A stretch of 64,000 nt of DNA from W-Chloroflexi-9 sp045863195 (GTDB lineage Bacteria > Chloroflexota > Dehalococcoidia > UBA2979), in NCBI GenBank assembly GCA_045863195.1, contig BTUI01000011.1:1-64000 (forward strand). Direction: 5' to 3'. Made by a program: the position numbers and the translations under genes. The notes beneath the pieces were generated by a model that saw only the letters and a program-made list of their open reading frames with translations, had not been told where the DNA came from and ran no database searches. The first letter of the stretch is position 1. Every line of letters starts with the position of its first letter. Below, piece after piece: positions 1 to 8,121 of this stretch.

Positions 1-46
1 GGCCCCCCCCGGCCGGGCGGGCCGGGCGGGAAACGACTCGCCCCAC

Positions 47-637
47 GTGCCGACTGGGGCGGGGGGCGGGCTCCGGTTTCTCGCGGGGCGGGCGCGGGGC
101 CTGCTTTTTACGCGGCCGCGCGCGGAGACGACACGCCCGACCGCCGGGCGGCTGCGCGAGGCGCTCTTCGCGATGCTCGAGTCGGCTGGCGCCGACTTCT
201 CCGCGGTCCTTGACCTGTACGCGGGGAGCGGGGCGCTCGGCATCGAGGCACTCTCGCGCGGCGATGGGACGGCGACGTTCGTGGAGGCGGACGCCCGCGC
301 GGCGGCGGTGATCCGCGAGAACCTCGCCCACGTCCGCTTCACGGACCGCGGCCGGGTGGTGGTTGGAAAGGTGGAGCGCTGGCGCGCTGCGCCGGGGGAG
401 CGGTACACGCTGATACTGGCCGATCCCCCGTATGATGGCGCCGCCCCATGGGGCGCCATCGAGTCCGCGGTGTCGGACGTCCTCGCCGAGCATGCCGTGA
501 TCGTGGTCGAACACGATGCACGGACGGAACCGCCGGAGCACCTGGCGGGGCTGACGCTCTGGCGAGACCGCCGGCAGGGTGCGGGCGCGGTGGCCATCTA
601 TCGCTCCGCCGCTCTGGAAGAGGACGAGGACGCATGA
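47..637 (+). CDS. rsmD: 16S rRNA (guanine(966)-N2)-methyltransferase RsmD
   Basis: This enzyme methylates N2 of G966 in 16S rRNA during assembly of the small ribosomal subunit, using S-adenosylmethionine. The 196-residue protein has the family's N-terminal GGRARG-like segment (here LAGRARG), the PT..R.REALF helix at about residues 31-41, the SAM-binding loop LDLYAGSGALGIEALSRG at 55-72, an acidic FVEAD strand end near 80, and the catalytic ADPPY motif at 125-129. Length is typical. The start is a GTG; only 46 bases precede it, so an earlier start cannot be excluded. Its stop overlaps the coaD start (ATGA), and the rsmD-coaD pairing is common in bacteria, which supports both calls. Confidence 0.93.
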   Translation: MPTGAGGGLRFLAGRARGLLFTRPRAETTRPTAGRLREALFAMLESAGADFSAVLDLYAGSGALGIEALSRGDGTATFVEADARAAAVIRENLAHVRFTDRGRVVVGKVERWRAAPGERYTLILADPPYDGAAPWGAIESAVSDVLAEHAVIVVEHDARTEPPEHLAGLTLWRDRRQGAGAVAIYRSAALEEDEDA

Positions 638-1113
638 CGGTTGCCCTGTACGCGGGACGGTTCGATCCGGTGACGAATGGCCACCTGGACATCGCGAGCC
701 GGGCGGCCTCCATCTTCGAGCAGCTGGTGGTGGGCGTGGCGGCCAGCCGGTCCGCGCTGTTCACGCTGGAGGAGCGGATCGCCCTGTTCGAGGATGGGCT
801 GAAGCGCGCCGGGGTCACCAACGTCCGGGTCACCTCCATCGCCGGCCTCACGGTGGACGAGGCGCGCGCGCAGGGCGCGCAGGTGCTCGTCCGCGGCCTC
901 CGCGCCGGGGACTTCGGCTACGAGTTCGACATGACCCTCATGAACCGCCACATGGCGCCGGACATCGACTCGGTCTACCTGATGACGTCGCTGGAGCATT
1001 CCTACGTGAGCGGCACCCGTGTCCGTGAGCTCGCCTCCTTCGGGCGGGATGTGAGCGAGTTCGTGACCCCCACCGTGAACGATGCGATCCTGAAGAAGTT
1101 CCGCCCCGCCTGA
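634..1113 (+). CDS. coaD: Phosphopantetheine adenylyltransferase CoaD
   Basis: CoaD transfers AMP from ATP to 4'-phosphopantetheine, the penultimate step of coenzyme A synthesis in the cytoplasm. The 159-residue protein shows the nucleotidyltransferase (T/H)xGH motif as TNGH at residues 14-17, preceded by AGRFDP, and ends with the family's second signature, SGTRVRE in place of the usual SSS.VRE. The ATG overlaps the rsmD stop by four bases, indicating translational coupling. A longer in-frame opening upstream lies inside rsmD and was rejected. Length is normal for the family (about 160). Confidence 0.95.
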   Translation: MTVALYAGRFDPVTNGHLDIASRAASIFEQLVVGVAASRSALFTLEERIALFEDGLKRAGVTNVRVTSIAGLTVDEARAQGAQVLVRGLRAGDFGYEFDMTLMNRHMAPDIDSVYLMTSLEHSYVSGTRVRELASFGRDVSEFVTPTVNDAILKKFRPA

Positions 1114-1145
1114 GTCTGCTCCCCGCCGCCGAGGAGGCGTGCCGC

Positions 1146-1970
1146 ATGGATATCCTGCACCTGGTCGACCGCCTCGAGGAACTGATCGCGGGCGCCCAGA
1201 AGATGCCCATTGGCAACCGCGCGATCCTTGATCGCCGCCGCATGCTGGATCTCATCGACCAGATGCGCGTCGCCGTGCCGCACGAGGTGCGGGAGGCGCA
1301 GGACATCGTCGCCACCCGGGACTCCATCCGCCGCGACGCGGAGGAGGAGGGCCGCCTGATCGTCGCGCAGGCGGAGGAGCGTGCCTCCCGCATGGTGGAG
1401 GCGAACGAGATCACGCAGGCCGCCCGCCGCCGCGCGGAGGAGATCGCGCTGGAGGCGGAACGTCGCCTGGAGATCCGCATCCAGGAGGCGAACGAGGACA
1501 TCCAGCAGCGCATTCTGGAATCGCGCCGGATCGCCCGAGAGCAGATGCAGGCCGCGGACGACTACGCCCGCGAACTCCTCGAGCGGCTGGAGCGGCAGCT
1601 GTCCGCGTTCACCCGCTCGATCCGCGCTGGCATCGAGCAGCTCGAGCCGGTGCCCCAGGCGCCGGAGGGCTTCTCGCCGCTGGACGACGACGGCTTCACG
1701 CCCTCGTCCGCGCCGCAGGTGGAGGATGAGCCGGCATACCGCGAACTGCCCGCGAGCAGCCGCTACCAGGCGCCCGCGCCCGTCGCGTACGACGACGACT
1801 TCGACGACGACCCGCGCGACCGCGAGGGGGAGGACCTGGAGAACCTGCTTCGCCGCCCCGCGCGGGCGACCGCGCCGTCCGCCGACCTCGCGCCCGCAGA
1901 GCCCGGCGTGATCGACGACTTTGAGCACGAGCCGCTGGACGACGACCCCTTCACGCGGCGCCGCCGCTAG
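1146..1970 (+). CDS. SepIVA/DivIVA-like coiled-coil protein
   Basis: This 274-residue protein has an N-terminal segment ending in LDLIDQMRVAVPHEVREAQD, then a long, Arg/Glu/Ala-rich coiled coil (about residues 50-175), then a disordered Pro/Asp-rich tail to the C-terminus. The N-terminal pattern and position directly after coaD match the mycobacterial septation factor SepIVA (a DivIVA-like protein). A role in cell division or envelope growth is inferred from that similarity and synteny. ATP synthase subunit b-like annotations for such proteins reflect only the coiled coil. It follows coaD by 32 bases with GAGGAGG upstream of its ATG, so it probably belongs to the same operon. The acidic tail is longer than I would expect in the actinobacterial protein. 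Confidence 0.7.
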   Translation: MDILHLVDRLEELIAGAQKMPIGNRAILDRRRMLDLIDQMRVAVPHEVREAQDIVATRDSIRRDAEEEGRLIVAQAEERASRMVEANEITQAARRRAEEIALEAERRLEIRIQEANEDIQQRILESRRIAREQMQAADDYARELLERLERQLSAFTRSIRAGIEQLEPVPQAPEGFSPLDDDGFTPSSAPQVEDEPAYRELPASSRYQAPAPVAYDDDFDDDPRDREGEDLENLLRRPARATAPSADLAPAEPGVIDDFEHEPLDDDPFTRRRR

Positions 1971-1988
1971 AGCCGTCGCGGGACGGGG

Positions 1989-2786
1989 TCAGCGCAGGGG
2001 CGAACCAGGGGTTGCCGCCGCGCCCGGCCAGAATCCGGTCAGCAGTTCGTCGACCCACACACGGGCCTCGGTGGGCGTCCCGTCCTCCGCGGATGTCAGC
2101 ATCTCCACGCCATGCGCGCGGCCGGGGTAGAGGCGCACGCGCTCGGCGGGGATCCTGCCGGCCTCTTGCAGTTCGGTGAGGGAGTGGGCGGCGGAGAGGT
2201 CTTCCTCCGTCGCCGCGAGCGCCACCCGGTCTGCGACCGGCACGATCGACTCGCGGGTGAGCAGCAGGTCGAACTCGCTCGGGGTGGAGAGGCCGATCAC
2301 GCGGAGGTCGGGCTCGCCGGCGGCGACTTCGATGGCGACCGCGGCGCCCATGCCCGCGCCCACGAGCATGATCTGCTCGAAGCCCTGCTCACGCGCGAAC
2401 GCCACGGCGGCGCGGGCGTCCTCCACCATGCCGGGGATGTCGTCCTGGTCGCCGTCGTCCCGCGCATCCCCCTCCTCCTCCGTGTGTCCGCGGAAGTCGA
2501 AGGTGATGGCCGAGACCGGGATCCGGCGGATAACCGTGGCGTAGTCCCACCACGTCGCCTGCGTTTCGCGGTACTCGTGGAGGTAGATTGCGACGCGCAC
2601 GGGGTCGACGCGCCAGAGCCTGGCCTCCACGGCGTGGCCGTCCGCCGTTTCGAGCAGGTGCATGGACGCCCCAGCCTCCTGAGGCGGGGTTGGCGTGGGC
2701 GTCACCGCCGGGGGCGCCGAGGAACACGCGACGAACAGCGCCGCGATCAGGACGCCGGCCCAGGCCCGCGGGCGGGGCGCCCTCAT
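1989..2786 (-). CDS. Alpha/beta-hydrolase-like lipoprotein lacking the serine nucleophile
   Basis: The 265-residue protein starts with a lipoprotein signal (hydrophobic AGVLIAALFVAC, lipidated Cys at 21) followed by a Pro/Thr-rich linker, so it is probably anchored on the outer face of the membrane. The remainder has the alpha/beta hydrolase layout: the strand ITFDFRGHTEEEG near 94-106, the nucleophile-elbow strand QIMLVGAGMG (138-147), and a late His in GRAHG. At the elbow the usual GxSxG reads GAGMG, with Gly145 where Ser should be, so it may be a non-catalytic binder. Its ATG overlaps the leuS stop (ATGA), so it is co-transcribed behind leuS. Its substrate is not predictable. Confidence 0.8.
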   Translation of the reverse strand: MRAPRPRAWAGVLIAALFVACSSAPPAVTPTPTPPQEAGASMHLLETADGHAVEARLWRVDPVRVAIYLHEYRETQATWWDYATVIRRIPVSAITFDFRGHTEEEGDARDDGDQDDIPGMVEDARAAVAFAREQGFEQIMLVGAGMGAAVAIEVAAGEPDLRVIGLSTPSEFDLLLTRESIVPVADRVALAATEEDLSAAHSLTELQEAGRIPAERVRLYPGRAHGVEMLTSAEDGTPTEARVWVDELLTGFWPGAAATPGSPLR

Positions 2787-5251
2787 CCGCCCGCCCGCAC
2801 GACGATGTTGAGCAGCCGTGCCGGCACGTACACGACCCGAGTGACGGTCTGCCCCGCGAGGTGCGCCGCCACGTTGGCGTCCGCCCGGGCCGCCTCCAGC
2901 GCGGTCGCCTCGTCCGCGCCGTTGGGGACGCTGACCTTGCCGCGCACCTTGCCGTTCACCTGCACCGGGAGGTCGATGGTGTCGCGCACCGCCAGCGCCG
3001 GGTCGAACGCGGGCCAGGCCTGTTGGTGGATCGAGTAGGCGCCGCCGGTCTTCGCCCAGAGTTCCTCCGCGATGTGCGGGCACGCGGGCGCGACCATGAG
3101 CAGCAGGAGCCGCACGGCTTCGTCCCAGGAGGCGCGGTCGGCGGTGCCGGCGTCGCGCAGACGCTGGAGGGCGTTCGTGAGTTCCATGAGGGCGGCGATG
3201 GCGGTGTTGAAGCGCATCGTCTCGTACGCCTCGCCGACGCGCTTGAGGGTGGCGTGCGCCTCGTGCTGCAGGTCTCGAGCACCGGCGGCGCCGTCCACGA
3301 GCGCGGGCGGGTCGGTGACGACGGCCCAGACGCGGTTGAGCCAGCGCGCCACGCCGACGATGCCGTCCACGTTGTACGGGCCGCCCTGGTCCCATGGCCC
3401 CAGGAACATCAGGTACGCGCGGAATGTGTCCGCGCCCCACTGCTGCACCTGCGCGTCCGGCGCCACCACGTTGCCGCGCGACTTGGACATCCGCCGGCCG
3501 TCCGGCCCGAGGATCTGACCCTGCGAGTAGTAGCGCGTGAACGGCTCATCGCCGGGCACCAGGCCCATGTCGCGCGCGACCTTGTAGAAGAACCGCGCGT
3601 ACAGCAGGTGCATGGTCGCGTGCTCGGAGCCGCCGGTGTACTGGTCGACGGGCAGCCACGCCTGCGCCGCCTGCGGCGAGAACGCGGCCTCCGTGTTCGC
3701 GGGGTCCGGGTACCGCATGAAGTACCAGGAGGAGCACATGAACGTGTCCATGGTGTCCGTCTCGCGCCGCGCCGGGCGGCCGCAGTCCGGGCACACCGTG
3801 TTCACGAACGCCTCGGAGGTCGCGAGCGGGGACTGGCCGGTGGGACGGAACTCCACGTCGTATGGGAGCTCCACGGGCAGCTGGTCGTCCGGCACGGCGA
3901 CCGGGCCGCACTCGTCACAGTGGACGATCGGGATCGGCGCGCCCCAGTAGCGCTGGCGGGAGATCAGCCAGTCGCGCAGGCGGTAGTTCACCTTGCGTTC
4001 GCCCAGGCGCTGCTCTTCCAGCCAGGCGGTCGCCTTGGCGATCGCCTCCGCCTTGTAGAGGCCGTCCAGCCACTCGCTGTTGAACGCGGGGCCGTCGCCC
4101 GTGTAGGCGGCGTCCGGCCAGTCCTCCGGCGGGCGCACCGTCCGCACGATCGGCAGGCCGTACGCCTTCGCGAAGTCCCAGTCGCGCTCGTCCTGCGCGG
4201 GCACCGCCATGATCGCGCCCGTGCCGTACGAGGTCAGGACGTAGTCGGCGAGGTAGACCGGGACGGGCTGCTGGTTGAACGGGTTGATCGCGTACGCCCC
4301 CGTGTACACGCCGCGCTTCTCCAGCGCGCCCTCGGTCGAGAGCCGCTCGATCTCCGTCTCGCGGCGGACGCGCTCCACGAACTCCTCGACGGCCGCGCGC
4401 TGCTCGGGCGTGGTGATGGCCTCGACGAGCGGGTGCTCCGGGGCGAGGACAGCGAAGGTCATGCCGAAGGCCGTATCGGGGCGGGTGGTGTAGACGCGGA
4501 ACGACAGGTCGTCCCGGCCCTGGATGCGCATCGAGAACTCGGCGCCCTCTGAACGGCCGATCCAGTTGCGCTGCATCAACTTCACGTGCTCGGGCCAGTC
4601 AAGGTCGTGGTTGTTCAGCAGTTCCTCAGCGTAGGCCGTGGTGCGGAAGAACCACTGCTCCATCTGGCGCTGCACGACCTCCGTGTCGCAGCGCTCGCAG
4701 CGGCCGTCCACCACCTGCTCGTTGGCGAGCGTGGTGTTGCAGGAGGGGCACCAGTTGGCGAACGCGTCCTTGCGGTAGGCCAGTCCGCGCTTGAACAGCT
4801 GCACGAACCACCACTGCGTCCAGCGGTAGTAGTCCGGCGCGCTGGTGTTGACCTCGCGCTGCCAGTCGAACGTCGCGCCCATCATCCGCAGTTGCCCGCG
4901 CATCCGCTCGATGTTGCGTGCGGTCCAATCCGCCGGGTGCAGGCCACCCTTGATCGCGGCGTTCTCCGCCGGCAGGCCGAATGCGTCGAAGCCCATCGGG
5001 AAGAGGACGTTCCACCCGTTCATCCGGAAGTACCGCGCCAGGGTGTCGGACGGCGACATCGCGAACCAGTGGCCCACGTGCAGGTCGCCGGAGGGGTACG
5101 GGAACATCGTGAGGTGGTAGCGGTTGGGCCGCCCGGGGACGGTGTCAGCGGTGCGGTAGAGCGCGTCCTGCTCCCAGCGCGCCTGCCAGCGCGGCTCAAT
5201 CTCGCCCGGCTGATAGCGCGCGGCATCGGCGGTCTGTGGGTCGGCGGTCAT
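2783..5251 (-). CDS. leuS: Leucyl-tRNA synthetase
   Basis: LeuS charges tRNA-Leu with leucine in the cytoplasm. This 822-residue class I synthetase has the HIGH motif as LHVGH within MFPYPSGDLHVGHWF, a zinc-type pair CPSC...CERC in the insert, a large editing (CP1) domain with VYTTRPDT, and the KMSKS loop as RMSKSRGN. The start chosen is the ATG at 5251: GAAGGA sits just upstream, and the 16 extra residues of the longer opening look unlike any synthetase. Upstream lie a consensus-like promoter, a 12-residue leucine-rich leader peptide and two hairpins, which suggests attenuation by leucine or charged tRNA-Leu. The hydrolase-like lipoprotein gene overlaps its stop. Confidence 0.97.
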   Translation of the reverse strand: MTADPQTADAARYQPGEIEPRWQARWEQDALYRTADTVPGRPNRYHLTMFPYPSGDLHVGHWFAMSPSDTLARYFRMNGWNVLFPMGFDAFGLPAENAAIKGGLHPADWTARNIERMRGQLRMMGATFDWQREVNTSAPDYYRWTQWWFVQLFKRGLAYRKDAFANWCPSCNTTLANEQVVDGRCERCDTEVVQRQMEQWFFRTTAYAEELLNNHDLDWPEHVKLMQRNWIGRSEGAEFSMRIQGRDDLSFRVYTTRPDTAFGMTFAVLAPEHPLVEAITTPEQRAAVEEFVERVRRETEIERLSTEGALEKRGVYTGAYAINPFNQQPVPVYLADYVLTSYGTGAIMAVPAQDERDWDFAKAYGLPIVRTVRPPEDWPDAAYTGDGPAFNSEWLDGLYKAEAIAKATAWLEEQRLGERKVNYRLRDWLISRQRYWGAPIPIVHCDECGPVAVPDDQLPVELPYDVEFRPTGQSPLATSEAFVNTVCPDCGRPARRETDTMDTFMCSSWYFMRYPDPANTEAAFSPQAAQAWLPVDQYTGGSEHATMHLLYARFFYKVARDMGLVPGDEPFTRYYSQGQILGPDGRRMSKSRGNVVAPDAQVQQWGADTFRAYLMFLGPWDQGGPYNVDGIVGVARWLNRVWAVVTDPPALVDGAAGARDLQHEAHATLKRVGEAYETMRFNTAIAALMELTNALQRLRDAGTADRASWDEAVRLLLLMVAPACPHIAEELWAKTGGAYSIHQQAWPAFDPALAVRDTIDLPVQVNGKVRGKVSVPNGADEATALEAARADANVAAHLAGQTVTRVVYVPARLLNIVVRAGG

Positions 5252-5289
5252 GGCGGGGCGTCCTTCGACGTGTGCGGGAGGGGAGCGGT

Positions 5290-5333
5290 GGCCCGGCACG
5301 CGGGCCCGGCGACGCCGCAGGGGCGGCGTCGCC
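5290..5333 (-). promoter_or_regulatory. Two consecutive hairpins in the leuS leader (putative attenuator)
   Basis: Reading toward leuS, a perfect 11-base-pair stem (GGCGACGCCGC, loop CCCU, GCGGCGUCGCC) occupies 5333-5308. Its first base is the last base of the leader-peptide stop codon. It is followed at once by a second stem, GGCCCG-CGUGC-CGGGCC, at 5306-5290. No uridine tract follows either, so a classical intrinsic terminator is not evident. They could act as alternative structures governed by ribosome position on the leader peptide. The 11-bp stem might instead simply terminate transcription of the small gene upstream. Confidence 0.6.
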
Positions 5334-5371
5334 TACATAAGGACGAGGAGGAGGCCGTGCGTCGACGTCAC
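5333..5371 (-). CDS. Leucine-rich leader peptide of leuS
   Basis: A short reading frame starts at GTG (5371-5369) and encodes (M/V)TSTHGLLLVLM before a TAG: four leucines in 12 residues, three of them consecutive CTC codons and one CTT. The GTG lies six bases past the -10 element of a good promoter, so the transcript would begin at or next to the start codon, giving leaderless translation. The stop codon abuts a perfect 11-bp hairpin, and leuS follows about 80 bases on. Leu codons just upstream of a hairpin ahead of a leucyl-tRNA synthetase is the arrangement of ribosome-mediated attenuation. There is no direct evidence of translation. Confidence 0.65.
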   Translation of the reverse strand: MTSTHGLLLVLM

Positions 5372-5377
5372 CCCGGA

Positions 5378-5407
5378 AGTATCCCGACGGCCGTGAACGG
5401 GCGTCAA
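5378..5407 (-). promoter_or_regulatory. Promoter of the leuS leader
   Basis: On the minus strand, TTGACG (5407-5402, five of six matches to the -35 consensus) is followed after 18 bases by GATACT (5383-5378, four of six to the -10). Initiation would fall at about 5371, the first base of the leader-peptide GTG. Confidence 0.6.
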
Positions 5408-5424
5408 CATGAGCGCGTCGCCGC

Positions 5425-5601
5425 CTACATCGCGACGACGATGAGCAGGCCGACGAGGGGGACGCCGAGCGCGGAGATGAAGAGCAGGCGCTTCGCCTCG
5501 TCCAGGCGCGCGGTCGGCTCCTGCGTCGCGAACGCGCGGCGCGCCTGCCAGACGGTGGCGGCCACGTACAGGACGAACAGCGCGATCACCGCGTTCAGCA
5601 T
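5425..5601 (-). CDS. Small two-helix membrane protein, 58 aa
   Basis: This short gene begins at an ATG with GGGAGGAG correctly spaced upstream and ends in TAG. The protein has two hydrophobic segments, MLNAVIALFVLYVAATVW at the N-terminus and about residues 38-58 at the C-terminus, joined by a charged loop (QARRAF...ARLDEAKRLL). I do not recognise the family. Its strong ribosome binding site and clear membrane topology make it a credible gene despite its size. It lies upstream of leuS on the same strand, but the leuS promoter sits between them, overlapping neither gene. Confidence 0.65.
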   Translation of the reverse strand: MLNAVIALFVLYVAATVWQARRAFATQEPTARLDEAKRLLFISALGVPLVGLLIVVAM

Positions 5602-5692
5602 CGGTGGCTCCTCCCGCGCCGCTCGGCGCTCCCCTCATTCCAGCGCACCGGCGCGCCAGTCGCCACCGAGGGCAACCCGCGACGGACTCCGG

Positions 5693-6985
5693 CTACGGAG
5701 AGATGAGGCGTCGCACCGGTTCGCCGAACGACAGCAGCAGCAGGTCACCGCCCACCTGCCGGATCGCGGCGACGCTCCCGGCGTCCTCCAGGACGATCAC
5801 CGGCGACCCCGCGAGGTCGGCGCGGAGCGCGTACACCTCCCCGGAACAGAAGTCGGCGTACAGGTACGCGCCTTCCACCTCGGGCACACCGCCCTCGCGC
5901 ACGACCGGGCCGCCGGTCACGGAGCAGCGGCCGCCGCCGTGGCTGTAGGTCGCGACCGGCATCGTGAGGCCGGTGCGGTTGCAATCGCTCGTCCGGAAGC
6001 AGGCGCCGCCCTCCATCACGTTCCACCCGAGGTTCGCCCCCGCCGTGGCGATGGAGATCTCCTCCTGCTCGTTCTGGCCCACGTCACCCACCCAGAGCGC
6101 GCCGGTCGCCGCGTCGAACTCCATGCGCCACGGGTTACGCAGGCCGTACGCCCACACCTCGGCGCGCACGCCGGTGCCGCCGACGAGCGGGTTGTCCGCC
6201 GGCACCCGGTACGGGCGGCTCGGCGAGGCGTCACGCACGTCCAGCCGGAGGATCGAGCCGAGCAGGGTGGTCGGGTCCTGGCCGTGTCCCTCCGGGTCGC
6301 CGCCGCTGCCGCCGTCGCCCAGTCCCAGGTAGAGCATCCCGTCCGGCCCGAAGCGGATCGCCCCGCCGTTGTGGTTGGCGAACGGCTGCGGCACCTCCAG
6401 CACCACGAGTTCGCTCGATGGGTCGAACGCGCCGTCTGGCGTGCGCGTGAAGACGGAGAGCACGGTGCGTCGTGGCGAGGCGGCGGAGTAGTACGCCCAC
6501 ACCCGGCCGTTCGAGGCGAACCCGGGGTCGGGGTGCATGGAGAGCAGCCCCTCCTCGTTCCCGCCGCGCAGCACCCGGTCGCGCAGGTCGAGCACCGCCT
6601 TCCGCCCGGCGGCGTCCAGGCGGTAGAGGACGCCCCCCTGGTCCACCACGTACACGGCTTCCGGATCGTCCGGCAGCGCGAACACGTCCACCGGACGGTC
6701 GAACGTGACCGGTGACAGGTGGACGGAGAGCGCGACGGGCGCGGGGTCCGCGCTCGGCGGCACCGGTGCCGTTGAGGTCGGCGAGGGAGTCGCCGTCGTC
6801 GTGGCGCTCCCGGTCGCCGTGGGTGTTGCCTCGGTCGTTCCCGTGGGCGTTCCGGTGGTCGTCGCGGTCGCGGTTGTGGTGGCGGCCGACGACGGCGACG
6901 CCTCCGGCGGCGACTCGTCCCCGCCGCACGCCACGGCGAGCAGCCCCGCGACGAGCGCGGGCAGGATCAGGCGTCGAACGGGCAT
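5693..6985 (-). CDS. PQQ-type glucose/sorbosone dehydrogenase-like lipoprotein
   Basis: The 430-residue protein has a lipoprotein signal (LLAVAC, Cys at about 20), a long Ser/Thr/Pro-rich linker to about residue 75, and then a beta-propeller of the glucose/sorbosone dehydrogenase family. Family motifs visible are NHNGG with RFGPDGMLYLGLGDGG, GSILRLDV, YGLRNPWR and VGDVGQ. Members use pyrroloquinoline quinone to oxidise sugars, though many relatives are uncharacterised or non-catalytic. No PQQ synthesis genes are in the window. It is probably anchored outside the cytoplasmic membrane. It is a single gene with no tight coupling to its neighbours. The family call is firm; the substrate is unknown. 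Confidence 0.85.
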   Translation of the reverse strand: MPVRRLILPALVAGLLAVACGGDESPPEASPSSAATTTATATTTGTPTGTTEATPTATGSATTTATPSPTSTAPVPPSADPAPVALSVHLSPVTFDRPVDVFALPDDPEAVYVVDQGGVLYRLDAAGRKAVLDLRDRVLRGGNEEGLLSMHPDPGFASNGRVWAYYSAASPRRTVLSVFTRTPDGAFDPSSELVVLEVPQPFANHNGGAIRFGPDGMLYLGLGDGGSGGDPEGHGQDPTTLLGSILRLDVRDASPSRPYRVPADNPLVGGTGVRAEVWAYGLRNPWRMEFDAATGALWVGDVGQNEQEEISIATAGANLGWNVMEGGACFRTSDCNRTGLTMPVATYSHGGGRCSVTGGPVVREGGVPEVEGAYLYADFCSGEVYALRADLAGSPVIVLEDAGSVAAIRQVGGDLLLLSFGEPVRRLISP

Positions 6986-7039
6986 GGCGAGGCCTTTCGG
7001 TCTCGGGAGCGCCTTCAGGCTACCAGCAGGCGTCCGCGC

Positions 7040-8032
7040 CTAGCGGAGTGCGTCGCCGTAGCGGTACTCCTCGGTCACGTCGTCCAGGCGCTGCTTCACG
7101 TCCGGCGCGAGGCGCTGCGTGACCGCTGCGAGCGAGTCGTGCAACTGCTCCGGGCGGCTCGCGCCGATGATCGGCGCGGTCACGGCCGGGTTCGCCAGCA
7201 CCCAGGCGATCGCCATCTGCGTCATCGGCAGGCCGGCCTCGTCCGCGACCAGGCGGATGTCCTCCACCGTCTCGAACTCGCGGTCGTGCCAGTAGCGCTG
7301 CCGGTACATGGAGCCGGCGTTCTGGATCGTGAAGCGGGAGCCCTCCAGCGGGCCGTCCTCGTTGGAGTGCTTGCCCGTGAGCAGCCCGCCCGCGAGCGGG
7401 TTGTACGGGATCACGCCGATGCCCTCTTCCTCGCAGAGCGGGAAGAGCTCGCGCTCGAACTCGCGGAAGAGCAGGTTGTAGCGCGGCTGCACGCTGTCGA
7501 AGCGCACCACGCCCATCGCCTCCGAGCGGCCGATCGCTCGTGCGAGGCGGAACGCGAGCCAGTTGGAGACGCCCACGTACCGCACGCGGCCAGAACGGAC
7601 CACGTCCTCCAGCGCGCGCAGCGTCTCGTCCACGGGGGTGTGCGGGTCAAAGCCGTGCAACTGGTAGAGGTCGATGTAGTCGGTCTGGAGCCGGCGGAGC
7701 GAGGCGTCCACCGCGTCCATGATGTGCTTGCGGGACGCGCCCTGCTGCCACCGCTGCGGGCCGGTGGCGCCGTGGCACTTGGTCGCCACGATGAAGTCGT
7801 GGCGCTGGCCCTGCAGCCAGCGCCCCACGATCTCCTCGGTGCGGCCGGCGTACTCGATGCCGCCCCCGAGCGGGTAGACGTCCGCGGTGTCCAGGAACGT
7901 GATGCCGCCGTCCGCGGCGCGGTTGAGGATGGCGACGGAGGTGTCCTCGTCGCACTGGAGGCCGAAGGTCATCGTCCCGAGGCAGAGCCGCGAGACCCAC
8001 AGCCCGGTTTTGCCCAGCCGTACGTGTTCCAT
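7040..8032 (-). CDS. Aldo/keto reductase
   Basis: This is a 330-residue cytoplasmic NADPH-dependent oxidoreductase of the aldo/keto reductase superfamily, of the type that includes potassium-channel beta-subunit-like and YajO-like proteins. The N-terminus MEHVRLGKTGLWVSRLCLGT is typical. The catalytic set is present as D and Y in DTADVYP, K in VATKCHG and H in YQLHGFD, and the cofactor-binding end reads APIIGASRPEQL. The ATG has GGGGAGG upstream. A much longer opening extends 5' through the intergenic region but is non-homologous. The natural substrate cannot be told from sequence. Confidence 0.92.
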   Translation of the reverse strand: MEHVRLGKTGLWVSRLCLGTMTFGLQCDEDTSVAILNRAADGGITFLDTADVYPLGGGIEYAGRTEEIVGRWLQGQRHDFIVATKCHGATGPQRWQQGASRKHIMDAVDASLRRLQTDYIDLYQLHGFDPHTPVDETLRALEDVVRSGRVRYVGVSNWLAFRLARAIGRSEAMGVVRFDSVQPRYNLLFREFERELFPLCEEEGIGVIPYNPLAGGLLTGKHSNEDGPLEGSRFTIQNAGSMYRQRYWHDREFETVEDIRLVADEAGLPMTQMAIAWVLANPAVTAPIIGASRPEQLHDSLAAVTQRLAPDVKQRLDDVTEEYRYGDALR

Positions 8033-8121
8033 CGTGAGGCCTCCCCGCGCGTGGCGATGCCGGGCAAGTCGCCCGGCATGCCCATCGAGGGTACCAGCCG
8101 CCGCCGTGAGCGCTCGGCCCG

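Noticed and set aside
5252..5424. T-box riboswitch upstream of leuS
   Set aside because: No specifier stem, no GGTGG..CCGCG-type antiterminator sequence; a leader peptide explains the region better.
2588..6715. Very long plus-strand reading frames opposite leuS and the PQQ-type dehydrogenase
   Set aside because: They are Arg/His/Val-rich, without recognisable motifs, and lie antisense to genes with full catalytic signatures; GC-rich DNA produces such shadows.
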